Source of the DNA: Anthoceros angustus
Lineage: Eukaryota; Streptophyta; Anthocerotopsida; Anthocerotales; Anthocerotaceae
Direction of reading: 5' to 3'
Length of the DNA: 64,000 bases
Assembly (NCBI GenBank): GCA_010909165.1
Contig: MU008186.1
Coordinates: forward strand, 186,001 to 250,000
Shown: one piece after another, positions 46,713-54,951 of the stretch
How the letters are laid out: the number at the start of each line of letters is the position of its first letter
Position numbering within the stretch: the first letter of the stretch is position 1
The notes under the pieces: generated by a model
The model's input: the letters and a program-made list of their open reading frames with translations, nothing else
The model's database searches: none
What the model was told of the DNA's origin: nothing
Program-made: the position numbers and the translations under genes

Positions 46713-48393
46713 CTACTCTCCTTCTGAATTCACGCCGTCATCTTCGTTGGGTACGGCATCATCACCGTCATCTTCACTGTCCTCTGCGGCACTTTGACTT
46801 GCTGGTTGTATGAAGCCCCGCAATTCATTCAGCTTGTCCTTGATCACCTTCTTGTCTATCGCATATAGATGTTTCCGAGAATTCAAGGTGAAACCATAAT
46901 ATAAGATGATGGTTTTGTACATACTTCCGAATATTTTTAGGTTCAACCTTGACCCCTTTTCCGGTTTGTTGCTTGGTACGCATCCCCGAATTATATATTC
47001 TTCTACGCACCTACCCTCAAACGCATCTGTGTGCACTGTTCAGTACCAGTGAACAAGAAAGTGAGGCTGCGGGTCATCTAACAAAACATCAGTCACCTTC
47101 CCAATCCAAAATGGTCTGTTGTGCGTGTCCCTGTCGGCTGGAACTGCAAGGAACATGCCCTTCTTTATTTCCAAAACATCACCATTCAATCGTGTCATCC
47201 CCTCCTGTTGCCTTCCCAAGTTTTGGTATGGTCCCAAATATATATCTCGTTGTGGAAGGTCCCTCAACAACGCCTCCTGTAATAAAGATTCATCAGGAAG
47301 GCGCAGAGGTTGGACTGTTACTTCTACTTCGGACCTCGAATACCACTTCCAAGGTTGCTGAAGGACGAGCCCAATGTTGTTCTGAACAATAACAGCAATC
47401 TTGTCACATACGGCCTAAGGGCCGAAAGACCTTCCATCAAATGAGCCACACCATCGGTAGGTGATAAGCCTGCCAACTTTCCTTTTCTATCCCTTGACCG
47501 GAGGGCGGTCAATGGAGCTGCCGTTATCGTGTCCAAAGGCACGAATTTTAAAAACTCCAACCCGGCTTCTGTCTCCCAATGGGCTGATGTGGAATACTGC
47601 TTGCCTCTAATGACAGTATCAAACCCACGGTCACCTTTGGCTTCTCTCATAATTTTGAATTGGTGCTAGTAAGACAGGTTGTTTAATTTTTTGACCGCCG
47701 CCTTGTATGCGTGTCCACCCTGCCCTTGCCTGATTGGCCAAACATATGACCGGAAGTCCGGAACTTCAGTCAATATCTTCACCTCTGGCTGAGGAGTGTA
47801 CGCACTAATCAAAATCTCTGACAATGCAAGAAGAGTGTGAGCTTCCTTGTGTTTTAAGCTTTTTGAGTAGCATGAAAACATTTGGTCGATTTGATCATGT
47901 GTATGCCCCACCAACAAAAACCCCACTTTCACCTTTTCAAACGTCCCCATGTCCACGAGCATGTTGAGATAGGCAAAAAGCAGTTGATTCTTGTTCTCTC
48001 TGCAGGTGTTGTCCAATTGCAAATATAACACTTTCGGCAATACTCCTTCGTAGTTATGTATAACATCCTGGATGATGGTAATCGTAAGATTGGCATCATT
48101 CCGCAAGTTCGCATAATGCAAGTAAGCTCTTGCCTTAAAGGTGTAATTGTGGATCATGCACCCAACCACATGAACCTGAATACGACACTCCTCATCCAAG
48201 TTCTTTGGCCATCGAAGTAGATGAGGAATCTACATCTTCTTGGTCCATTCCATCGATTAAGAGTAGAAGGTACATATGTGGTTCTACATAACTCTTGCTC
48301 CTGTGTTTCGCCATCTTCAACCGCTCCTTGTGTAACCGCAAACGATGGGCATCTAAAGCCGCTTGATATTTTTCTCTGCTTTAAAACATGCAC
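46713..48393 (-). mobile_element. DUF7869-like transposase element, copy B (core and C-terminus)
   Basis: Minus-strand blocks in order give a transposase-like protein. 48393-48200 holds SYVEPHMYL and, split by a frameshift, a counterpart of the IDGMDQKK motif. 48199-47666 is intact: HVVGCMIHNYTFKARAYLHY, LQLDNTCRENKN, VGHTHDQIDQMFS and a long basic C-terminal part. 47650-47324 follows (EAGLEFLKFVPLDTI). 47270-47040 has GPYQNLGRQ and FWIGKVTDVL, then HFLVHWY, which looks like a chromatin-reader-type fold. 47036-46713 ends with an Asp/Glu-rich tail. Three spaced acidic motifs (IDG, LDN, HDQID) fit an RNase H-like catalytic core. Stops separate the blocks, so introns or decay must be assumed. 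The name DUF7869 is from memory. Confidence 0.6.
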
Positions 48394-48399
48394 ACTCGT

Positions 48400-48832
48400 C
48401 AGTTACATATGAAGAGACATGCAATTACATATAAAGGATCCTCCTATGTTGGGACACTACATCTGCCAGCGTCCCGCCATAATACCAACGCAGAGGAACC
48501 TCAAGTTCCTCAGGCGCATTTTCGTGGCCGTGGCGATCTGCGTCCACCACAACCCATGCCTTTGGCTTTTGGTCTAGGAAGGCGCCGGGCCGGCGCCTAC
48601 CACATGGATAAATTGAAGGTGACCCCGGGTTCTTCGCCATGTGGGCGTTGGCCATTCTTTGTCCCCACGAAGGAACCTAAAGGTTCCGCCTGACTTGTTG
48701 TGGTGGTGGGGGCGGCGGCCCGGCCCCACCTCGGGGATCCTTAACGTTCTGTTATAGGGTTCTTGGCCTTGGGGGCGCTGGCCGTGGCGTCTCACCACAT
48801 GTTAGCCACAACATCTTGGGCATATTCCCGGA
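48400..48832. repeat. nested GC-hairpin block, copy 1
   Basis: A run of short inverted repeats: aggaacctcaagttcct near 48502, the palindrome around GGCGCCGGGCCGGCGCC at 48580-48598, aggaacctaaaggttcc near 48670 and gcggcggcccggcc near 48710. The same ordered set, with differences, is at 49490-49915. Confidence 0.8.
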
Positions 48833-49469
48833 CTAAGGCAACGCCGCAAGTCCGAACTTCACCAATATCTTCACCTCCGAGGAGGTACGACTAATCAAAA
48901 TCTCGACAATGCAAGAAGAGTGTGAGCTTCCTTGTGTTTTAAGCTTTTGAGTAGCATGAAAACATTTGGTCGATTTGATCATGTGTATGCCCCACCAACA
49001 AAACCCCACTTTCACCTTTTCAAACGTCCCCATGTCCACGAGCATGTTGAGATAGGCAAAAGCTTGATTCTTGTTCTCTCGCAGTGTTGTCCAATTGCAA
49101 ATATAACACTTTCGCAATACTCCTTCAGAAGTAACATCCTCGGATGATGGTAATCGTAAGATTGGCATCATTCCGCAAGTTCGCATAATGCAAGTAAGCT
49201 CTTGCCTTAAAGGTGTAATTGTGGATCATGCACCCAACCACATGAACCTGAATACGACACTCCTCATCCAAGTTCTTTGGCCATCGAAGTAGATGAGGAA
49301 TCTCTGTCTTCTTCTGGTCCATTCCATCGATTAAGAGTAGAAGGTACATATGTGGTTCTACATAACTCTTGCTCCTGTGTTTCGCCATCTTCAACCGCTC
49401 CTTGTGTAACCGCAAACGATGGGCATCTAAAGCCGCTTGATATTTTTCTGTTTCAGAAAACATGCACAC
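48833..49469 (-). pseudogene. duplicated DUF7869-like core, copy B2
   Basis: This repeats 47780-48393 of copy B in the same orientation. The upstream end is better here: ETEKYQAALDAHRLRLHKER, SYVEPHMYLLLLIDGMDQKK and WPKNLDEECRIQVHVV are in one frame (49469-49125). This supplies the first acidic motif, IDGMD. Further down, 1-4 nt deletions break LQLDNTCRENKN and the HTHDQID region into different frames. The last about 100 bp beyond the core are missing or scrambled. It is a partial, frameshifted duplicate rather than an independent gene. Confidence 0.7.
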
Positions 49470-49489
49470 TCGTCAGTTACATATGAAGA

Positions 49490-49915
49490 GACATGCAATT
49501 ACATATAAAGGATCCTCCTATGTTGGGACACTACACTGCCTGACCGACGTCCCGCCCCATACCAACGCAGGAGGAACCCTCAAGTTCCCTGTTTCGGGCC
49601 CGCTGGGCCCTCTGCGTCACCACAACCCATGCCTTTGGCTTTTGGTCTAGGAAGGGCGCCAGCCGGCCGGCGCCCTACCACATGGATAAATTGAAGGGTG
49701 ACCCCCGGGGTTCTTCGCCATGTGGGGCGTTGGCCATTTGCTGTCCCACAACAGAAGGAACCTAAAGGTTCCGCCCTTGACTTGTTGTGGTGGTGGGGCG
49801 CTGGCCGGCCGACGTCCCACCTCAGGGGGATCCTTAACGTTCTGTTATAGGGTTCTTGGCCTTGGGGGGCGCTGACCGGCCGGCGTCTCACCACATGTTA
49901 GCCACCGCCAACATC
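49490..49915. repeat. nested GC-hairpin block, copy 2
   Basis: Hairpins are better preserved than in copy 1: a GC palindrome at 49653-49676 flanked by agg and cct, a gtgggg/cgtcccac stem at 49793-49820 with GGCCGGCC at its centre, and gaccggccggcgtc near 49873-49886. Confidence 0.85.
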
Positions 49916-50388
49916 TTCCGGGCATATTCCCGGACTAAGGCAACGCTGTCGCAAGTCCAGACAGCATGGAAGATATCTAGGTGCCAGTCCTCCACTAGCT
50001 CCTCCGCCTCCTCCAGCCAAGGTCCGAAATCCGGATAGCGTTTCGTGACAATGTTCCGTTCCACCAAGCGCCAAGGTTCCCAAACCTCCGCCGCCTTCTT
50101 TGGCCCCATTGCTGTGCGCCTTGCTCTGCTGTTGGGGCTTGAGGCTGAGCAATTCTCCTTCCTCCCTTCGCCGCGTCGAATACTTTGCTCGGGGAGGTGA
50201 GCCTCTCGGAATTGCGCTCGGACGCTTGAAAAGACAGCGTCAGAGAGTAGGGTGTCTGAGCGCGAGAGACTGCGAAAACCGCCGCGACGTCGCTCAAGAG
50301 AATGACCTTGGCTCGGGGCTAGAGCGTCGGGAGTAACCGAAGCGTGGAAGGCGTCCCTTCGCTGCCCGTAACTGTCAGAGTCCTGCAT
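49888..50388 (-). CDS. unknown 166-codon ORF upstream of transposase-like copy B
   Basis: An open minus-strand frame begins MQDSDSYGQRRDAF and ends KMLAVANMW. The part from an internal Met near 50110 (MGPKKAAEVWEPWRLVER, then WLEEAEELVEDWHLDIF) has balanced, amphipathic composition. The first 90 residues are Ser/Arg rich and less convincing. The end matches a frame in hairpin copy 1 (ALVREYA near 48830). Position and strand suggest a 5' portion of the DUF7869-like element. I recognise no domain. Confidence 0.3.
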   Translation of the reverse strand: MQDSDSYGQRRDAFHASVTPDALAPSQGHSLERRRGGFRSLSRSDTLLSDAVFSSVRAQFREAHLPEQSIRRGEGRKENCSASSPNSRARRTAMGPKKAAEVWEPWRLVERNIVTKRYPDFGPWLEEAEELVEDWHLDIFHAVWTCDSVALVREYARKMLAVANMW

Positions 50389-50609
50389 TGCTTACACTAG
50401 CTTTACGCTGCCGCCGCCGCTTGCGTACTCTAGCCTTACTCTATGCCAGAGCGTACCCGGAGCGTGGTTACCTGCCCATAACGGCCACTGGCAACCCTAC
50501 GGTCCTAGCCCGCTGCATGCCTGTCCGTCTCTCAGCACCGTCCACGTGGCGCCCCTTGCCAAAATACGCTCCCCGTTCCAAAGTTACCTTTCCTGGCGTA
50601 CTTATCGCA

Positions 50610-50760
50610 ACTTACTCCGGAGTGCAGTCCGGACTTACCACGGTTTCCTCCGAAGTGCGGTCCATATCCGCTCCAGAGTGCGGTCCGTAACCGCTCCGGA
50701 GTGCAGTCCGGAGTCTCTCTACCTACTCCGGAGTGCAGCCCGGAGTTACTCCGGCTTTAA
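50610..50760. repeat. tandem ctccggagtgcagtccg repeats
   Basis: At least six degenerate copies of a 17-25 bp unit with core ctccggagtgc(a/g)gtccg occur. The word ACTCCGGAGT is itself palindromic. Confidence 0.85.
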
Positions 50761-50870
50761 TTCTCCCTTTTCGCCTTATTTTCCACTCCACACTTACGAA
50801 AAAAGCATAACCTAGCTTATTACCTACCCAAGGGAAGAGCCCACAGTCCACAAAGCCCCTGAGTGAGACT

Positions 50871-51616
50871 TTGACAGCGTCAAGGGAGGAAAGCATTGCA
50901 CCTCAACGGAGACGCGCAGCTGGTGTCACATTGAAGAAAAGTGAAGGAGAGGTAGTGACGGCGGATTTCCGAAAACCATGTTGCAATCAAATGTGCTTGC
51001 AGAAGCTAACAAAAGATAAGTTTCAGGAGCAGAGGTACCGATTCCTAAGGATGGGCAGGCCGGAGCAAGAGACATTTCTAGAGTCCTTGTTCAAGTGGAG
51101 GGAGGTGGATGTGACAGGGGTAAAGTAGTCACACATATATTGGGGTCCATTCCAATGCGCTGCTGCTTGAAGGCATTCAGAAGAGTATATTGCATAGGGC
51201 ACAACAGATATGAGGAACTGAAGAGTAGGGTCATTTCGAATGCCCCGTGGGATGGTTTCAGGCATAACCCCAAACCTCAGTCTTCTTATGTGCTTGGAGC
51301 CATATCGTGGATGGACAAGACATTTTTGTTTATGGCCGAGCGGCTGCCGAACGTGGAAGTCTTCAACCTTCCCGACACATACACAAGGTTGGAAATATGG
51401 AGTATGTACAAGCAGCAATGCGAAACCTCTGGGATCCGTTATGTGAAATATCCATGGTTCTTAAAGTTATGGAAAAGCAACTTCCCAAGAGTGAAAATAC
51501 CGAAATCAAATAGGTTTTCCACATGCTACCTCTGCGCAGGTCTGAAGAGCACTATTAGGAACACAATCCACAAAATTGATCAAGGTAATTCTTACCACAT
51601 CGACGGGGCTAGTTGA
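50871..51616 (+). pseudogene. DUF7869-like element N-terminal region, copy C
   Basis: Plus-strand reading starts MTASREESIAPQRRRAAGVT and reaches FRKPCCNQMCLQKLTKDKF and RMGRPEQETFLESLF. After one frameshift near 51095 it continues CCLKAFRRVYCIGHNRYEEL, then SYVLGAISWMDKTFLFMAER, LPDTYTRLEIWSMYKQQCET and STCYLCAGLKSTI to a stop at 51616. It matches copy A at 4880-5500 but with far fewer breaks. Paired Cys residues (CCNQMC, CYLCAG) suggest a zinc-binding N-terminal domain ahead of the catalytic core. The core expected next is missing; a hairpin-rich stretch and the methyltransferase-like ORF follow instead. Confidence 0.6.
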
Positions 51617-52259
51617 CATGCATGGGAACTTATGGAAATGGTTTTCTTGAGTGGGGAGTGGTTGTTTTGAACCCTGGGCCATATGGGCAAGAACCCTAGA
51701 ATCGAGTCTTACGGTTCTTGCTATGATGGAATGCGGTGGGACGCCAACCAACCGTCGTCCCACATATGCAAAACCCTCTAAGGAGGTTTGCTCCAAGAGT
51801 CTGAGGGAGGACCTGTCGCGCAATGGCCGCATAGCTGCATGCTGACCAGTTTTCAATCTGCAGAACCACTAGTCTGCAGCAACAAAATTTGTCCTTGGCC
51901 TTTGGCCGGAAGGACTGTAAAGTTCCTAGCCTTGGCCAAGGAATAAGGGCAAAGGGAGGCATAAATAGCCTCCGGCCGCGAACAGGTGAGATCAAGTTGG
52001 TTGCTAGAGGCTCCCACTTGATAGTGCGGTTCCCAAAAGTCACAAGAGAGAAATGAGACAAACTGTAGGGACGAAGTATGGCTGCCTTTCCATTCAGACA
52101 AACATCTACAATCCAAGAATCCATGGCTGGGTGCCCCACATATATAGGCAAAACCCCCAGGAACTCTCGATGAAGTGCCTGCTCGCTCTCGATGGTAGGC
52201 ACTTTAGGTCTATTTATAATCCTACTTTCCTTGGCCTTTGAATAAACAATAATATTCAA
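51617..52259. repeat. hairpin-rich spacer
   Basis: Several imperfect inverted repeats occur: gtgggacg/cgtcccac stem at 51736-51763, ccctctaaggagg near 51773, cctagccttggccaagg near 51928 and aggcataaatagcct near 51957. The layout resembles the hairpin blocks at 48.4 and 49.5 kb. The 191-codon minus ORF across it has no recognisable motif. Confidence 0.6.
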
Positions 52260-53291
52260 GTGCTCAATCACCTATTCGCCCTTTTCCTTGATTTACGATT
52301 TTTGAAGGACAAGAGGGTGGATAAGCAAATGATGGATTCCGTCCTCCAAAGCTTTGTTGAGAAGACCACTAGCGATGAACTGAGGATGATTGTGATGCAT
52401 GGAGTGGAGGAGGCACATACAGTTAGAGAAGCAATGAGAAAATGGAGCAGGAAAGAGGGCTTGGTGTAGTGAAGACAAACATGAACAATGACAGGGGTGG
52501 ATTTGAGACTGTGGAATACATAACTATCGGTTGGGGTGTGAAGGATGGGAGCACAAAGGACAGAATTGCAATGCTACCAAATGCTATGCAGGGAACGTTC
52601 AACAATGGAAGGTCCGTCATTGCTCATGACACAATTATCAAAAAACAGGTTTACATGTCCCATGACAAGTTGGTGGTCTGCCCTTACCAGAGACCATTGG
52701 GGTTGATGATGAAACTCATTAAAACCTTCTCCAAAGAGGGAGATTGGGTTCTGGATGCATCCAGAACCCAATCCAATGCCGCTCCCAGAGCATGCATCCA
52801 CCCAAGCATGCTCTGGGACCGGCACAACTCTATTGGCAGCGTTACTTATAGGAAGGAATTGTATCGAGGCTGACTTGAGATGTGCAGGTTATATTTCACA
52901 AAGAATTCATGGATTTGAGATGCTCCCAGACGAAGTTGAAGAGTTGAATTTTGAAGCTCACCAGAGAGGACTAGCACAGTTCTGGGCAAAGGAGGTTTGT
53001 ATTAGCAAGAAGGACTCCTTGAAAGCACAAGTGGTTTCTTTGAGTGCCCGCCGGAATAAGACAAGGACTGGCAATTTGTTGGAGGCTGGCCATCAAACAC
53101 TGGATAACGTTTGGCAGCCTGTGGCGGATATTAATGATGAAGAAACAGATGGGGACGAGGACTCGAGCACTTTGGTTGAAATCGACAATTTCGATGAGGA
53201 AGATCTTGAGCGGATACAAAACTTGGCTATAGTTTATGATTCGGTGTCAGCACAAGCACCGGTTGAGTCACAAGTTAGCCCAGACGTGTAG
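52260..53291 (+). pseudogene. N4/N6-type DNA methyltransferase-like ORF, frameshifted
   Basis: Three overlapping frames make one protein: 52260-52440 (FLKDKRVDKQMMDSVLQSFV), 52442-52759 (VEYITIGWGVKDGSTKDR, then QRPLGLMMKLIKTFSKEGDW) and 52809-53291 (GTGTTLLAALLIGRNCIEAD). Removing a 49-bp insertion at 52760-52808 rejoins WVLDA to CSGTGTT, giving the S-adenosylmethionine-binding motif I (DxCSGTGTT) right after a motif-X-like RPLGLMMKLI. That order is typical of beta-class amino-methyltransferases (DPFxGSGTT family). The expected catalytic DPPY-type tetrapeptide should lie upstream and I could not find it, so activity is doubtful. A tail of about 130 residues after motif I is acidic (DEETDGDEDSS). 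It lies just downstream of transposase copy C, on the same strand. Confidence 0.55.
52742..52818. repeat. snap-back insertion: 32-bp palindrome plus 13-bp hairpin
   Basis: 52742-52773 is a perfect 32-bp palindrome centred on ggatgcatcc. 52783-52795 and 52806-52818 form a second 13-bp perfect stem. Together they coincide with the 49-bp insertion that breaks motif I of the methyltransferase-like ORF. Confidence 0.95.
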
Positions 53292-53465
53292 AGGTTTGTA
53301 GATGTGAACTATTGTTTGTGCTAGTGGTCAATTTTGGCGGAACCTTAAACAGGGATGGTCTCCAACTTGCTTGTAGACGGCCGTACCCATACCTAGTTTG
53401 TGATTACTGGGCCTCTTGTCAGTGTGAAAATGGATCAACGTACAAAACGCACTTCCTATTACCAC

Positions 53466-53492
53466 TAAAGGCGCCGGCCAGCCGGCGCCCTT
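53466..53492. repeat. GC-rich hairpin
   Basis: A near-perfect palindrome with arms aaggcgccggc and gccggcgccctt around a short centre. It is the same family as the palindromes at 2365, 48580 and 49653. Confidence 0.9.
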
Positions 53493-53604
53493 AACCCTTT
53501 CTTCTGGTTTTCTTTTTTCACAAACTGCGCATTCAGCTCTAGGAAGCATTGTCCATGGTATGGGACACCTGGAAACCTGGAAAACCACAGTTTTTGGAAC
53601 CATG

Positions 53605-53680
53605 TGTTATTAGTGAAGGAGGTTTCGTTCAACCAAAAGGGGGTTCGGATATTCACCCCCTTCACTGAATAACATGTTCT
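53605..53680. repeat. inverted repeat tgttattagtgaagg
   Basis: The arm tgttattagtgaagg near 53605 is matched by cttcactgaataaca near 53660, with gggggtt/acccccttc inner pairs. The right arm read on the minus strand (ttcagtgaagggggtgaata) closely resembles ttagtgaagggggtgattat near 44667 and 44805. Confidence 0.7.
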
Positions 53681-53683
53681 GAG

Positions 53684-54088
53684 ATGGCAGACCGTGCTCC
53701 CCGTGCTTTGAACTTGAGAATTTCTGGTCTTGGTAATGACATTGTTGCACCACTTGTGGCTGCAAAGGAGTTTCTCAACAGGCTAGAGGTCTATGTGGTT
53801 GTTCCTGGAGCCTTCTGGCTTGAAAAGGATCCTAGTAGGGAGTGCATATTAATTATGACTTTTCACTCTATAGATGATCGCCTCCATGTTATAAAGGCTA
53901 GGTCTATGTTACGGACAACTCAATTATATATCAAAGAATATCTTACAACATTGCAATGGAAGACAAAGAAGGAGAAGTTACTCGCTTTTAGAGCTGCTCG
54001 TGCTGCATGTCAAGTGGCTTTCTTTCGTGGGGATGAATTGGTGGTGTTTAGCCCTCGTTCACGCATTTTCATTAACACTGTTGATTGA
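53684..54088 (+). CDS. 134-residue ORF, possible retroelement RNA-binding protein
   Basis: An uninterrupted ORF starts MADRAPRALNLRISGLGN and ends SPRSRIFINTVD. The middle reads ILIMTFHSIDDRLHVIKARS and LRTTQLYIKEYL, followed by a basic helix (KTKKEKLLAFRAARAA). This order of a beta strand, VIKARS-like helix, and IYxxEYLT resembles the RRM-like regions that precede LINE reverse transcriptases, but I cannot confirm it. It lies directly after an inverted repeat, in transposon-rich DNA. The ORF is intact for its length, unlike its neighbours. Confidence 0.35.
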   Translation: MADRAPRALNLRISGLGNDIVAPLVAAKEFLNRLEVYVVVPGAFWLEKDPSRECILIMTFHSIDDRLHVIKARSMLRTTQLYIKEYLTTLQWKTKKEKLLAFRAARAACQVAFFRGDELVVFSPRSRIFINTVD

Positions 54089-54416
54089 TTGAAGATTATT
54101 TGTCTTGTTTGAATTTTATCTTTACATTCGTCCAGACCATTTTACTGCAATCTATGTAGTTACCATATTTTAGTCCCATGACGGAAATCCGCTGATGAAA
54201 TAGTTTATTTTGGCCAAGACACCGTGAATTGAACACCATGAATACATGTTCTACACATTGGAGGACCAATCTCGGTGCTTGGAGCGTGGAGTGAGGGGCT
54301 GCACTTTTGCACATGCTTCATGATCGTACACCAAGTGGGTTTCTATTTTTTGAAACCACATGGGGATGTAGAACCAAGTGTGTTGGTATTTGTGGGTGCA
54401 AGAAGATAATCGATTT

Positions 54417-54530
54417 CTATTTTCCGAAACGAGTGTCAATTGCTCTTCAACGGGCCCTCTTTACGGCGATCATCCTCAAAGCAGCGATATAACGCATCCT
54501 CCTCTGGCTCCATAGATTGTTGGCCATTTT
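54417..54530 (+). pseudogene. short LINE-like tail fragment
   Basis: The frame reads PKRVSIALQRALFTAIILKA before a stop at 54492. It matches the tail of the element at 60.2-61.5 kb, which has SLNALQRALSTAILHKVATA on the opposite strand. Nothing else of that element is recognisable around it. Confidence 0.4.
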
Positions 54531-54951
54531 CTCTCACCGTGTACGACATCGTAGGTACAGTCGATAAATTCCGATATGCAGCTTTGTTGCTCCTTTTCAC
54601 CTCGACGATCAAGGTTCCCTTGGTTGTCCTATGGTGGATGGGCTTCTCCCGTAATTTTTTCCCCTCAATAAAATCTTTAGAGCTTATTCGAAACCACGTG
54701 GGAATGGAGAACCTAGTGTGTTGGTATATGAGGGTGCAAGAAGAGTGGCGAACGATTTTTGCGGAATTGATTATGGGGTTAACAAATGGGTTCTTCCAAA
54801 ACTTCGAGAAGTTTTCATTCTGGTGGCCAAAGAAAAACCGTTTGCACATCTTCAGGTGATATGGTCTTAAGCAGTTCACATGTATGTACTTGGCCATCCT
54901 GCCATACACTGTGTGTTGTTAGACTGGTCTTTCGACAGCGGTCCCTAAACG
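54531..54951. other. no gene seen, upstream of PPR gene
   Basis: A degenerate repeat is visible: gaaccaagtgtgttggtatttg near 54371 resembles gaacctagtgtgttggtatatg near 54709. The rest is presumably 5' flank of the PPR gene. Confidence 0.5.

Noticed and set aside
51696-52271. 191-codon minus-strand ORF
   Set aside because: It covers the hairpin-rich spacer, shows no recognisable domain, and is not matched elsewhere in the window.
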